From: Paenibacillus sp. EZ-K15
Lineage (GTDB): Bacteria > Bacillota > Bacilli > Paenibacillales > Paenibacillaceae
DNA length: 64,000 nucleotides
Direction: 5' to 3'
NCBI RefSeq assembly: GCF_002573715.1
Contig: NZ_PDHM01000018.1
Span: 84,000-147,999, forward strand
Shown here: one piece after another, positions 24,848-33,782 of the stretch
How the letters are laid out: each line of letters starts with the position of its first letter
Position numbering within the stretch: position 1 is the stretch's first letter
Position numbers and translations under genes: made by a program
The notes under the pieces: generated by a model
Seen by the model: the letters and a program-made list of their open reading frames with translations, nothing else
What the model was told of the DNA's origin: nothing
The model's database searches: none

Positions 24848-26110
24848 TTAATCCTGTTTGGAGGCATCAAGACGCTGCCAAAGCCGGTAGAGCAGCGCCT
24901 TCGTTGCACGGAGCCGGATCGTCTCACGGTTACCCTGGAGGTGCAGCTCATGCACTTCTGTTTCTTTTCCCCGTTGAGACAATCCGATGTAAACAAGACC
25001 TATAGGCTTACGTTCAGCGTACCCTGGACCTGCTACGCCCGTTACCGATAAACCAAAGTCGCTGTCGGTTACCATCCGGACATGATCCGCAAGCGCTTCG
25101 GCAACCTCCGCGCTGACGGCTCCCGGCGCATCATCCCCCTCAAGCAGCGCATGCGGGATATGCACAAGCTTCTCCTTGATCTGGTTGGTATAACAGACGA
25201 TCCCGCCAAGGAACATCGATGCGCTGCCGGGGATGGAGGTCAGCGTCTCCGCTACAAGGCCTCCCGTGCAGCTCTCCGCGGCGCTCAGCGTCCAGCTATG
25301 ATCTGCCATCATATCCACGATAACCTTCTCAATGGGCACATCCTCGTTAGCATACATAAACTCAGGGCCTCTCTCCTGGATCCGGGCTTCCAGTTCATTC
25401 AACCGGACCATCGCCTCAGCCTCGCTTGCGGCCTTCGTGGAGATTCGGACGGTGACCTCCCCTTCCTTGGCATACAATGCAATCGTCGGATCGGTCTGGG
25501 CCGTAATCAGGTCTTCCAGGCGCTTATCAAGCGCGGACTCCCCGATGCCTGCGAATTTGAGCATCTTCGAATAGATGGGAAGCTCTCCCGTAAGTACATG
25601 CTGCAGAAGCCAAGGCTTGGCCTCCTGCTCAAACATCGGCATCAGTTCTTTCGGCGGTCCCGGCAACACAATATAATGAGTGCCTTCATACGATACCGCG
25701 TTCCCGACGGCGAGGCCTGTTTCGTTCGGAAGCGGAGTCCCTCCCTCGATAGCCAGGGCCTGGCGCCGATTGTTCTCGGTCATTACGGATCCCCGTTCTT
25801 GGAAGAAACGTTCAATCCGGTCCATAGCCATCCGATCAATATGCAATGAACGATTCAGAAAGGATGCGAGCGCATCCTTCGTCAGGTCATCCTGTGTGGG
25901 GCCCAGGCCGCCGGACAGAAGCACGATATCGGCTCTGCTGCTGGACAGCTGCAAGGTCTCCTTGAGCCTCTCCATGTTATCCCCGACAACGGTTTGATAG
26001 TACACATCGATTCCCATTGAAGCAAGCTGTCTGGACAAGTACTGTGCATTGGTATTCACAATCTGTCCAAGGAGAAGTTCGGTTCCAACTGCAATGATTT
26101 CTGCTTTCAT
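24848..26110 (-). CDS. cinA: CinA family protein (nicotinamide-nucleotide amidase)
   Basis: A 420-aa two-domain CinA. The N-terminal MoaB-like domain has AEIIAVGTELLLGQIVNTN and LLSGGLGPTQDDLTKD near 64; the C-terminal PncC deamidase domain has LSAAESCTGGLVAETLT near 262 and SVTGVAGPGY near 358. Known activities are ADP-ribose pyrophosphatase and NMN deamidase, so it links to the NAD salvage operon at 12-15 kb; in some bacteria it is competence- or damage-linked. The cinA-recA order is as in B. subtilis. SD AGGAGG before ATG. Confidence 0.95.
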   Translation of the reverse strand: MKAEIIAVGTELLLGQIVNTNAQYLSRQLASMGIDVYYQTVVGDNMERLKETLQLSSSRADIVLLSGGLGPTQDDLTKDALASFLNRSLHIDRMAMDRIERFFQERGSVMTENNRRQALAIEGGTPLPNETGLAVGNAVSYEGTHYIVLPGPPKELMPMFEQEAKPWLLQHVLTGELPIYSKMLKFAGIGESALDKRLEDLITAQTDPTIALYAKEGEVTVRISTKAASEAEAMVRLNELEARIQERGPEFMYANEDVPIEKVIVDMMADHSWTLSAAESCTGGLVAETLTSIPGSASMFLGGIVCYTNQIKEKLVHIPHALLEGDDAPGAVSAEVAEALADHVRMVTDSDFGLSVTGVAGPGYAERKPIGLVYIGLSQRGKETEVHELHLQGNRETIRLRATKALLYRLWQRLDASKQD

Positions 26111-26186
26111 GATTCGTCGATCCTCCTGTATCTTCTATCTCTTCACTATTCGCCGTCACTAATTTCTTACCCAGCGGAAGAAAAAA

Positions 26187-26208
26187 GCAATAGGATAGCT
26201 CCTATTGC
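26187..26208 (-). terminator. Terminator of pgsA
   Basis: GCAATAGGA/TCCTATTGC stem with a four-base loop, then TTTTTTCTTCC on the minus strand; it starts three bases past the pgsA stop. Confidence 0.8.
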
Positions 26209-26210
26209 CG

Positions 26211-26798
26211 TTATGCCCCGGTACCTTTAAGAAGATGCCTGTTCTGGACAAAATATTCGATTCCCGAATAGATCGTAATTATCGCGGCAGCCCAGATTGC
26301 AATGACATCAAACGGAATTCCCAAGAATACAAACGGGAAATTATTAATCAGAAGCGCGACAATCGCCACAATCTGAATCACCGTCTTGATTTTTCCTGAT
26401 TGACCTGCTGCAACGACGGAACCTTCCAGGAGCGCAATTTGTCTCAAGCCAGTAACCGCGAATTCTCTGCTGATAATGACAACAGCAATCCATGATTCAC
26501 ATTTCCCCATCTCCACAAGCGATATGAGGATAGCTGCCACCAGCAGTTTGTCCGCGAGCGGATCCATAAGTTTACCCAGGTTTGTCACCATATTGTTTTT
26601 CCGGGCCAAATACCCGTCAATCCCATCCGTGCTTGCAGCAAGTATGAATATCAAAGCCGCAATCAATTGGTTATAGGGCAGGACAAAATCATTCCATACA
26701 ATAGGAGCCGGATAAAAATCAAAATCCACCAGCAGAAAAATCATCATGACAGGGATCAAGCAAATGCGGGCCAACGTGATACGATTGGGTAAATTCAT
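26211..26798 (-). CDS. pgsA: CDP-diacylglycerol--glycerol-3-phosphate 3-phosphatidyltransferase
   Basis: A 195-aa membrane enzyme that makes phosphatidylglycerol phosphate, the first step to phosphatidylglycerol and cardiolipin. The CDP-alcohol phosphotransferase motif DG-x2-AR-x8-G-x3-D-x3-D is complete in STDGIDGYLARKNNMV and GKLMDPLADK (residues 60-85). About five or six hydrophobic segments. The ATG eight bases after AAGGGAGG is chosen; a longer frame lacks an SD. It lies between rodZ/ymf genes and cinA, as in B. subtilis. Confidence 0.95.
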   Translation of the reverse strand: MNLPNRITLARICLIPVMMIFLLVDFDFYPAPIVWNDFVLPYNQLIAALIFILAASTDGIDGYLARKNNMVTNLGKLMDPLADKLLVAAILISLVEMGKCESWIAVVIISREFAVTGLRQIALLEGSVVAAGQSGKIKTVIQIVAIVALLINNFPFVFLGIPFDVIAIWAAAIITIYSGIEYFVQNRHLLKGTGA

Positions 26799-26980
26799 GG
26801 GGCAACCTCCCTTGCAACGGGTTGTCTTGATAATTCGGCAGACCCCGCGACTGTTATCCATCTGTACTTCAAAAGGGTCGCTCTTCCCAAGAGCCTAAAG
26901 GGTTTGAAGCGTGAAGCGCTGTCTGTCATATTCATCCCCCAGTGATCTATGTATACGTTAATCCTTATATATCGTTTTTT

Positions 26981-27010
26981 AGTATAATATTTCCGTTGAC
27001 GCCCTGTCAA
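26981..27010 (-). promoter_or_regulatory. Sigma-A promoter candidate for pgsA
   Basis: Minus-strand TTGACA (27010-27005), 18-bp spacer, TATACT (26986-26981), giving a leader of roughly 175 nt before pgsA. Confidence 0.65.
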
Positions 27011-27056
27011 AAGAAACAACCTGTCCATCCAATCCTACGTGAGCCTGTGACGGCGT

Positions 27057-27548
27057 TTATTTAAAATTGGTGAACTGCAGGTCCAGAGAAAGATCCGCTT
27101 TGCGAAGCAGCTGCATGATCTGTTGAAGATCGTCCTTGTTTTTTCCGGTTACCCGAATTTGGTCACCTTGAATCTGACTCTTGACCTTCAGCTTGGAATC
27201 ACGGATCAATATATTGATCTTTTTCGAATTTTCCTGATCGATTCCTTGCTTTAAGGTCAAACGCTGGCGAACGGTACCCATGGAAGCCGGCTCGATCTTG
27301 CTGTACTCCACATTTTTCAGCGACAAGCCCCGTTTCACCATCTTGGTTTGCAAAATATCAATAACGGCGTTGAGTTTATACTCGTCATCGGATGCAATGA
27401 CCAGTGCGTCCTTGTCCAGCTTCAAGCTGCTCTTGCTGCCCTTGAAGTCAAAACGGTTCTCAATCTCCCGCTCCGCCTGATTAACCGCATTACTAAGTTC
27501 CTGCATATCCATTTTGGATACGATATCAAATGAATTTTCTGAAGCCAT
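27057..27548 (-). CDS. yajQ: YajQ-family nucleotide-binding protein
   Basis: A 163-aa YajQ/DUF520 protein: NSFDIVSKMDMQELSNAVNQ at the start, ENRFDFKGSKSSL near 31, SLKNVEYSKIEPASMGT near 78 and a final LQFTNFK. Family members bind cyclic di-GMP or ATP/GTP, and in some bacteria act as effectors; the role here is unknown. Good SD AAAGGAAGG before ATG. It stands alone between pgsA and the 57-aa membrane protein gene. Confidence 0.92.
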   Translation of the reverse strand: MASENSFDIVSKMDMQELSNAVNQAEREIENRFDFKGSKSSLKLDKDALVIASDDEYKLNAVIDILQTKMVKRGLSLKNVEYSKIEPASMGTVRQRLTLKQGIDQENSKKINILIRDSKLKVKSQIQGDQIRVTGKNKDDLQQIMQLLRKADLSLDLQFTNFK

Positions 27549-27648
27549 GGTGAATCCTTCCTTTCATTAACGATAATGCTTCTATTATAGGTAAAACATA
27601 GAGACAAGTCTAATCCCATAAAGGATCAGCGGGTGGATCTGGAACGAA

Positions 27649-27690
27649 AAAGACTCCGCTTATCGCCAACACCCGGCGAAAACGAAGTCT
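27649..27690 (-). terminator. Terminator of the 57-aa membrane protein gene
   Basis: Minus-strand AGACTTCGTTTTCGCC pairs with GGCGATAAGCGGAGTCT around GGGTGTT, then TTTTTCG; it starts seven bases past the stop. Confidence 0.75.
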
Positions 27691-27696
27691 GCTCCT

Positions 27697-27870
27697 TCAA
27701 CTGCTCGCTTTCTCATCATGCACCGGACGGCGGAACATGCTCAATATACCAAGCAAAATATGTGCCAGTCCAAAGCCTAATATGCCATATCCCCAGTCGC
27801 TTGGAATCAAATAATAGCCCAAGAGGCTGACGATGACGCCTAATCCGAATATAATCCAGTTGACCGTCAC
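27697..27870 (-). CDS. Small two-helix membrane protein, 57 aa
   Basis: A GTG start at 27870, seven bases after GAGGTG, opens a 57-codon frame. The product reads VTVNWIIFGLGVIVSLLGYY, then LIPSDWGYGILGFGLAHILL and GILSMFRRPVHDEKASS. It has two hydrophobic helices joined by a short IPSDWGYG turn and a charged cytoplasmic tail. A rho-independent terminator follows directly. It lies between rodZ and yajQ and is separated from rodZ by a 28-bp palindrome. Family not named; small proteins of this kind often modify membrane complexes. The SD, codon pattern and terminator support a real gene that length cut-offs would miss. Confidence 0.8.
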   Translation of the reverse strand: MTVNWIIFGLGVIVSLLGYYLIPSDWGYGILGFGLAHILLGILSMFRRPVHDEKASS

Positions 27871-27897
27871 AGAGCAACACCTCTTCCAGGAAGCGAA

Positions 27898-27925
27898 ATA
27901 ACAGCATGCAGCTGCATGCTGTTAT
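27898..27925. repeat. Perfect 28-bp palindrome
   Basis: ATAACAGCATGCAG joined to its exact complement with no loop, 22 bp past the rodZ stop. On the minus strand it may act as a terminator (a weak TTTCGCTTCC tail follows) or processing site between rodZ and the small membrane protein gene. Confidence 0.65.
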
Positions 27926-27946
27926 GATGGCCTAGAGGTCAGACAA

Positions 27947-28939
27947 TTATTCTACATCCGTGGTGCCTGTAGAGTCAGTAGTACTGGTATCCGTAGTCCC
28001 TGTGGAACCATCTGCCGGCTCCAGCAAGATACGCGACGTTGATTTCCCATCTGTTACAGGCTGGCCGCCAACCGTAATGGTGGTTGCAGCGGAATTCCCC
28101 GATTTCACGTAGAGTCCCTGGCTATCCAGGTCAAAGCTGAGCGCAGCACCATTCTCAAGCATTTGGAAAGCCAGCTTCTCCCCGGAGGTATTGTAACCAC
28201 GATACACTTCTACCCAGCTCTTTCCGTCGCTCGTTGCCACAATTTCAACCTTCACAGACGAGCCTGATACCTTAAATACGGTGTTCTTGCCTTCCGTCCG
28301 GTCCTGCGTCACCGTAGTTGCTCCAGGCGTTGTATTCCCTGGTTCATCGATGTCCGTGCCATCTGTTCCATCCGTTGCGTCTGTTCCTTCACCGTCTGTG
28401 CCTTCGTTACCTGTACCGTCCGTGGCGTTATCGCCGCCCTGCGCTCCGTCACCTGGCGTGGCGGGATCCGTATTGCCAGAATCTTCCGGCTTTTGGGCTT
28501 GATCCGTCTGCGTCTGGTCATTATTGCTTACCTGAGGTTCATCCTTAGGCTCATTCGAATTGATTGCCACCAAATAAATGACAACAACGATCAGAATCGG
28601 GAATGTCCACATCAGCAGAGTAGGCAGCCATTTCATGTTCCGTTCGGCTGAAGGTCTGGTGGCACGTTTTTGAATAACCGGCTCCATGGTCGCTTCCGGT
28701 TCGGATTTAGGCACATCCTGTTTATGGCCTTCAAGCAGTTCGTCCGGGTCAATCCCCACCGCTTCCGCATAGGTTTTGATGAATGCCCGCACGTAAAAAC
28801 TGCCGGGAAGTACTTTGTAATCCCCTGCCTCGATGGCTTCCAAGTATCGCTTGCGTATTTTTGTCATTTCCTGCACATCATCAAGGCTCATCCCTTTTTG
28901 TAGACGCGCCTCCCTCAATTGCTGTCCCAGTTCGGACAT
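27947..28939 (-). CDS. rodZ: Cytoskeletal protein RodZ (YmfM)
   Basis: A 330-aa bitopic protein. The N-terminal HTH domain (GQQLREARLQKGMSLDDVQ to about residue 75) is followed by a basic linker, one transmembrane helix near 107-127 (PTLLMWTFPILIVVVIYLV), a low-complexity Asp/Gly/Thr/Asn linker (about 135-215), and a DUF4115 beta domain. RodZ links MreB to the cell-wall elongation machinery. The tail is again Thr/Ser/Gly-rich. Strong SD GGAGGTGATGGC. It follows ymfK as in B. subtilis. Confidence 0.9.
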   Translation of the reverse strand: MSELGQQLREARLQKGMSLDDVQEMTKIRKRYLEAIEAGDYKVLPGSFYVRAFIKTYAEAVGIDPDELLEGHKQDVPKSEPEATMEPVIQKRATRPSAERNMKWLPTLLMWTFPILIVVVIYLVAINSNEPKDEPQVSNNDQTQTDQAQKPEDSGNTDPATPGDGAQGGDNATDGTGNEGTDGEGTDATDGTDGTDIDEPGNTTPGATTVTQDRTEGKNTVFKVSGSSVKVEIVATSDGKSWVEVYRGYNTSGEKLAFQMLENGAALSFDLDSQGLYVKSGNSAATTITVGGQPVTDGKSTSRILLEPADGSTGTTDTSTTDSTGTTDVE

Positions 28940-28986
28940 GCCATCACCTCCTACTTTAGAATTTCGTGGTCAAAGTCAAAAAAATA

Positions 28987-29754
28987 TTATAAATCGTCAC
29001 TATAAGAGCCCGTGAACGTATCATAAACGATTTCCTCTTCCGGATTGTTTCGCAATTCGATTATAATGTCGAAATCATCATAGGAATATTCGGATTCGCG
29101 AACAAAAATATCCGGATGCTCGATCACCTTCGTGCTCCCCATCCCCATAATATCCTGCAGGAGCTGATAGTGGCGCTCATTCGATCGGATCGTGCTGACA
29201 ATCCCGTCAATGATGAAAACGTTGTTCGAGTTCATCTCGTCCTCAGAGAGTTGACTGCGAATGGTTTGGCGGAGCAGCGTAGAGGAAACAAACGTCCAGC
29301 GCTTCATAGCGCAGACACTGCCAGCGATAATGGACTCGGTTTTGCCGACGCGAGGCATTCCGCGAAGACCGATGACCTGATTACCTTCCCTTTTGAACAA
29401 TTCACCCAAAAAATCAACAAGTAAACCGAGCTCATCACGCGTAAAACGAAACGTTTTACGATCATCCGAGTCCCGGTCAATATATCGTCCATGTCGGACA
29501 GCCAAAATATCCACCAGTTTTGGGGGTCTCAAGGCTGTTACCGTAATATTTTTCATTTTGTTTAACATTTTGCCCATCAGGATAATTTTTTCTTCATCAT
29601 CCGTTTCCAGCAGCATCCCGCGAGTTTGGCCTTCAACGCCATTAATTGTTAGGATATTCACTTCGAGCATACCGAGCACAGAAGCAATATCACCGAGCAA
29701 GCCAGGCCGGTTCTTATGTATCTTGTATTCCATGTACCATTGATTCGATTCCAC
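28987..29754 (-). CDS. ymfK: YmfK-like protein (DUF3388, ACT-like plus P-loop)
   Basis: About 255 aa. An ACT-like N-terminal domain (NRPGLLGDIASVLGMLEVNI near residue 15) leads to a P-loop segment IGLRGMPRVGKTESIIAGS near 130 and an Asp/Glu-rich C-terminus. The function of this conserved Bacillales protein is unknown. The start is set at GTG, five bases after AAAGAGGTG, which gives the family-like VESNQWYMEYKIHKNRPGLL. A TTG 14 codons upstream has only a weak SD. Part of the ymfF-H-I-J-K-rodZ cluster. Confidence 0.85.
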   Translation of the reverse strand: MESNQWYMEYKIHKNRPGLLGDIASVLGMLEVNILTINGVEGQTRGMLLETDDEEKIILMGKMLNKMKNITVTALRPPKLVDILAVRHGRYIDRDSDDRKTFRFTRDELGLLVDFLGELFKREGNQVIGLRGMPRVGKTESIIAGSVCAMKRWTFVSSTLLRQTIRSQLSEDEMNSNNVFIIDGIVSTIRSNERHYQLLQDIMGMGSTKVIEHPDIFVRESEYSYDDFDIIIELRNNPEEEIVYDTFTGSYSDDL

Positions 29755-29920
29755 AAAGACACCTCTTTGCACTTCTTTTCCATCAATATTCGACAAATTC
29801 CAGCGAAAATTGCACGCAAAAACAGGTCAAATGAAAAATGGGTCACGTTAATGATATATAAAATAAAAATGAAAGGCAAGTATTAACGATGACATGAAAA
29901 TTACATTCTTTTTTCTTGAC

Positions 29921-29949
29921 AAAAAGCCCCCGTTGGCGGGGGGCTTTTT
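29921..29949 (-). terminator. Terminator of ymfJ
   Basis: AAAAAGCCCCCG/CGGGGGGCTTTTT with a short loop, nine bases past the stop, followed by GTCAAG on the minus strand. Confidence 0.85.
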
Positions 29950-29958
29950 GCAAGAGGG

Positions 29959-30213
29959 TTATGCGTTGTTCTTGGCCAGTTTCACCATCAGACGCGCGAT
30001 AACGTGGCGTTCTTCCTCGTTACCTACATCCCACAATTCTTTCAGTGCCCGGTTGGATGAGTTTTGCGGATCAACCTTCTCATCAAGGAAATCACCGATC
30101 TCATAAGCCAGCTGAGAAATGGTGTCTTCACTCATACCCGCTTTCTCGGCTTGAACGACACGATCGCCCAGGAATTTCTTCCAGGAATCAAAGTTTTTGA
30201 TTACGGATGACAT
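29959..30213 (-). CDS. ymfJ: YmfJ-like protein (DUF3243)
   Basis: An 84-aa acidic helical protein of the DUF3243 family: SVIKNFDSWKKFLGDRVVQA near the start, then MSEDTISQLAYEIGDFL. Length matches B. subtilis YmfJ (85 aa). Function unknown. SD AAAAGGAGG ahead of ATG; strong terminator follows. Confidence 0.88.
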   Translation of the reverse strand: MSSVIKNFDSWKKFLGDRVVQAEKAGMSEDTISQLAYEIGDFLDEKVDPQNSSNRALKELWDVGNEEERHVIARLMVKLAKNNA

Positions 30214-30322
30214 GAGTTAAATCCTCCTTTTGCGTGGTGGCAATTCAGATTTAAAGTAACAATAGTAATATGTCCCCGTAACCAATACCTTATGAGTGGT
30301 GAATTGCACCACGAACTTACGA

Positions 30323-31093
30323 TCAGGTCACCCAGCCGCCATTCGGGCTGATCACTTGCCCGGTAATGTATCCCGACTCGGGCAGCGCCAGAAAATACAC
30401 CAGTGATGAAATCTCATCCGGCTGCGCCAATCTGCCGACCGGAATTTCATCCTCCAGCATGCGGATCTCATCCGATTCCAGATGCCCCAGCATGGACGTA
30501 TCCACCGCGCCGGGTGCAACGGCGTTCACCGTCACGCCTGATGGGGCAAGCTCCTTCGCAAGGGCCTTCGTAAAGGCGTTAACGCCGCCCTTGCTTGTTG
30601 AATACAATACCTCGCAGGAGGCACCCGATAAACCCCAGATCGAGGACACATTGATAATCCTGCCAAACCGCTGAGAGATCATACGCCCCATAAACGCCTG
30701 GGAACACAGAAACATCCCTCTCAGGTTAATGGACATCAAAGTGTCCCACTCCTCTTCCGTCACGTCAGACAGAAGCCCATAATGGGACACCCCGGCGTTG
30801 TTTACCAGGATATCGGGCTCCATATCATGACTCTGCAGCTTCTCTTTCATGCGCAATATCTGCTCTTTGTCGCGAAGGTCCGCAGATACGGTTAATACCT
30901 TTGCTCCATAGGCCATACAGCGACGGGCAACTTCATTGGCCGCTTCATGCGAATTCATGTAGTGAATAACCACATTCATGCGTACCGAGGCAAAGCGCTC
31001 GGCAACAGCCGCACCAATGCCTCTGCTCGCACCGGTGATCAGCACCGTCATTTCCCCGATCGGTTTCAGTTCTCTTCCCATGTCTTGCTTCAT
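30323..31093 (-). CDS. ymfI: SDR-family oxidoreductase (YmfI/FabG-like)
   Basis: A 256-aa short-chain dehydrogenase. Cofactor motif TGASRGIGAAVAERF near residue 20, NNAGVSHYG near 95, catalytic Ser in INVSSIWGLSG near 147 and YSTSKGG (Tyr-x3-Lys) near 161; NAVAPGAVDTSM follows. Closest in type to 3-oxoacyl-ACP reductases. The ATG at 31093 overlaps the ymfH stop (TAATG), so translation is coupled; earlier in-frame starts lie inside ymfH. Confidence 0.9.
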   Translation of the reverse strand: MKQDMGRELKPIGEMTVLITGASRGIGAAVAERFASVRMNVVIHYMNSHEAANEVARRCMAYGAKVLTVSADLRDKEQILRMKEKLQSHDMEPDILVNNAGVSHYGLLSDVTEEEWDTLMSINLRGMFLCSQAFMGRMISQRFGRIINVSSIWGLSGASCEVLYSTSKGGVNAFTKALAKELAPSGVTVNAVAPGAVDTSMLGHLESDEIRMLEDEIPVGRLAQPDEISSLVYFLALPESGYITGQVISPNGGWVT

Positions 31094-32373
31094 TACGGAC
31101 TCACAACGATCGATACGGCCAATTGATCCCAATCGACATGCTCCTGCAGGCGGCGGTTTACATCATCAATGGTAATAGATTCATAAACCGAAAGAACCTT
31201 GAAGAAATCCACCCCGCGGAATTGATAGCGAGTGAATTCATGAGCAATGTTTTCCGGGGAATTGAGCATACGCAAGTATCCGCCCATTTTCTTTTTGCGG
31301 GCACGTTCAAAGTCGGAGACCTGAAATCCGGTTGCCTTTAGCTTATCCACCTCAGTGCGGATGCGCTCCAGCAGTTGATCCGGATCCTTTGTATCTCCGC
31401 CAACCGCAGAGAACGCATACTGTGGTGAACTGTTATACTCATGGCCGAAGCTGTCGGAAATCAAATCTTCGTCATATAGCTGCTGATACAATTCCGTACT
31501 GGATCCGAACAGGAGATCCATCATCAGCTTCGTTGTCAAATCGCGTCGCAGCTGCTCCTCGGCCGTTAAGCCGACCTGCTTCTCCTTGAAGCCGAACAGG
31601 CATTTCGGCAGCGATACAGCCAGGCGGCTCTCTCTCCGCTTCTCTTCAACTCCCTGCGGCTCTTGATCGAATAAACGCTCAATGGAGCCTTGCTTCTCAT
31701 ACGATTTCGCGGCTTGATTCGAACGGATCAGGTTCATCGTTTCTACAGGATCTACGCCACCCACCACGAACAGCAGCATGTTGCTCGGGTGATAAAACGC
31801 ATTGTAGCACGTATACAGATCTTCCTTCGTAATCGTCCCGATGGATTCAACCGTACCGGCAATATCAATATGCACCGGATGCACCTTATACATCGCTTCG
31901 ATAAGACCGAAGTATACGCGCCAATCCGGATTGTCCTGGTACATGTTGATTTCCTGCCCGATAATCCCTTTTTCCTTCTCCACGTTCTGATCGGTAAAAT
32001 AAGGGTTCTGCACGAAATTGATCAGTGTCTCCAAATTTTCATGGATGTTCTCCGTGGCAGAAAAGAGATATACGGTCTGGTCAAAGCTTGTAAAGGCATT
32101 CGCCGAGGCACCGTTCGAGGCAAACTTGGCAAAAATGTCGCCTTCCGGCTCCTCAAACATTTTGTGCTCGAGAAAATGCGCAATGCCATCAGGAACGCGA
32201 GTTTCGGACTCGCCTTCGACCTTGAAATGGTTATCCACCGAACCGTATTTGGTTGCGAAGGTCGCATAAGTTTTCTGGAAGCCGGGTTTAGGCAGCACGT
32301 ACACGTGCAGCCCGTTATCCATCACTTCGTAATACAGCGTTTCCTGCAGGTTGTCATAATGAATGCTCTCCAC
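31093..32373 (-). CDS. ymfH: M16 zinc peptidase, active subunit (YmfH)
   Basis: A 426-aa M16-family (insulinase-like) peptidase with the inverted zinc motif HFLEH in DGIAHFLEHKMFE near residue 66, and a downstream Glu in VEKEKGIIGQEINM near 143. It pairs with the non-catalytic YmfF, like the AlbE/AlbF and other two-gene M16 processing proteases that mature or clear peptides. GTG start eight bases after GGAGG, three bases downstream of the ymfF stop. Confidence 0.92.
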   Translation of the reverse strand: MESIHYDNLQETLYYEVMDNGLHVYVLPKPGFQKTYATFATKYGSVDNHFKVEGESETRVPDGIAHFLEHKMFEEPEGDIFAKFASNGASANAFTSFDQTVYLFSATENIHENLETLINFVQNPYFTDQNVEKEKGIIGQEINMYQDNPDWRVYFGLIEAMYKVHPVHIDIAGTVESIGTITKEDLYTCYNAFYHPSNMLLFVVGGVDPVETMNLIRSNQAAKSYEKQGSIERLFDQEPQGVEEKRRESRLAVSLPKCLFGFKEKQVGLTAEEQLRRDLTTKLMMDLLFGSSTELYQQLYDEDLISDSFGHEYNSSPQYAFSAVGGDTKDPDQLLERIRTEVDKLKATGFQVSDFERARKKKMGGYLRMLNSPENIAHEFTRYQFRGVDFFKVLSVYESITIDDVNRRLQEHVDWDQLAVSIVVSP

Positions 32374-32376
32374 CGG

Positions 32377-33657
32377 CTATTCCTCCTTTTGACCTTTCAG
32401 GAAATAGATCGTATCCAGCGAAAATGCCGCAGCCGCCTGCTTCACATCATCCGCTGTAATGCCTTCCACCTGCTGCAGCAGCTCATCCGGCGTACGTTCC
32501 CGGCCTGACAGCGTTCGATTGAAGTCATAGGCAATCATCTCAAAGGCCGAATCCTGCATTTCCTTAATTACGTTGCGAATCATCGCTTTCGTTTGGGTCA
32601 TTTCGATATCCGTAATGGCACCCTTGGCCATGTCATCAAGCTGCTGGCGAATAATTTGGACGGCCTTCTCAAAATTTTGAACTTCGATGCCGGACTGAAT
32701 GGTAGCAATCCCTTTATGGCCGTCATATCGGGACGACGCGTAATACGCCAGACTTTCCTTCTCCCTCACGTTAACGAACAGCTTTGAATGTGGGTAACTT
32801 CCCAAAATCCCGTTATACATGAGCGCAGCGGCATACTCATCATCGCCGTAAGTAATCGTGCTTCTCAGGCCCATGTTTAGCTTGCCTTGATTAATGTCCA
32901 GCTTCTCCACAACCGTCTGCGTCTCGCTCGCGACCGTTCGTGTGGTGGAAGGGACATAATCCTTACTTCTGGTTCGGTTCAGTTTAAAATGCTCCTCTAC
33001 GAGCTTTTTCACCTCATCCAAACTCGTATCGCCAACCACATACAGATCCAGAACAGATTCATTAAGCCAATTCTGATAGGACTCATACAAGCCTTCCGGC
33101 GTGATACCGTCAAGATCCTTCCGTTCTCCTAACGGATGCAATCGATACGGTTCGTTCTTGCACATGACCTCAATGCAGCGCTCCGCGGCGTAACGAATCT
33201 TATCATTGACGATGGACTCCAGCTTCTTGCGGACCGTGTCACGCTCGGTCTGTACATAAGATTTGCGGAATGCGCCATTCTCTAGCACAGGCTGGGTGAA
33301 AGCCTCACCCAAAAAAGCAAATGAAGAGCGCAGCAGGCTCTCCGGACTCTTAACAAAAGAGTCATTGATCGTATCCATGCGAAAGTGCACGATCTGATAA
33401 TCGCCACGCTTATACACATCAAATCCAAATCCGGCGCCATATAACTGCTCCAGCTGCTCACGGAATGCTCTTGTTTCCGGGTATGAAACGGTTCCTCTGC
33501 GCAGCACAAAAGGTGTAAGCGCGGTCGAGGTCACGGTTTCTTCTGCTAACGGACTTCCGGCGTAAAGCGATATCGCAAATGTCTTGAATCGGTTGGTCGG
33601 CAACACGTGAATTCGTATTCCTCCGGCCATACCGTGTTCAAATTCCGTTTTCGTCAA
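32377..33657 (-). CDS. ymfF: M16 peptidase-like protein, inactive subunit (YmfF)
   Basis: A 426-aa M16-fold protein without an HxxEH motif; the equivalent region reads STALTPFVLRRGT near residue 44. It keeps the R/Y-bearing C-terminal half (SLAYYASSRYDGHKGIATIQSG near 310) used for substrate binding in heterodimeric M16 enzymes. It is the natural partner of the adjacent catalytic YmfH. TTG start; SD is weak (GGGGAT). Confidence 0.9.
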   Translation of the reverse strand: MTKTEFEHGMAGGIRIHVLPTNRFKTFAISLYAGSPLAEETVTSTALTPFVLRRGTVSYPETRAFREQLEQLYGAGFGFDVYKRGDYQIVHFRMDTINDSFVKSPESLLRSSFAFLGEAFTQPVLENGAFRKSYVQTERDTVRKKLESIVNDKIRYAAERCIEVMCKNEPYRLHPLGERKDLDGITPEGLYESYQNWLNESVLDLYVVGDTSLDEVKKLVEEHFKLNRTRSKDYVPSTTRTVASETQTVVEKLDINQGKLNMGLRSTITYGDDEYAAALMYNGILGSYPHSKLFVNVREKESLAYYASSRYDGHKGIATIQSGIEVQNFEKAVQIIRQQLDDMAKGAITDIEMTQTKAMIRNVIKEMQDSAFEMIAYDFNRTLSGRERTPDELLQQVEGITADDVKQAAAAFSLDTIYFLKGQKEE

Positions 33658-33743
33658 GGTCCATATCCCCTTACATCATGGATTGTCGTTGCCATAATTT
33701 ACTTCATAGATAACTTTCATTCTAACCCATTGCAAAGTGAAGA

Positions 33744-33770
33744 AGCAACCGAAGACAGGCCCCGGTTGCT
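33744..33770 (-). terminator. Possible terminator of sleB
   Basis: AGCAACCG/CGGTTGCT stem, eight pairs, 13 nt past the sleB stop; the T-tract is poor (TCTTCACTTTG). Confidence 0.55.
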
Positions 33771-33782
33771 GTTGTTTGCGGC

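Noticed and set aside
25082-25849. 255-codon plus-strand frame
   Set aside because: Antisense to cinA, which has both conserved domains intact.
28280-28510. Repetitive DNA that could suggest a tandem repeat or CRISPR-like array
   Set aside because: It is the coding sequence of the Asp/Gly/Thr-rich linker of RodZ; units are irregular and no spacers exist.
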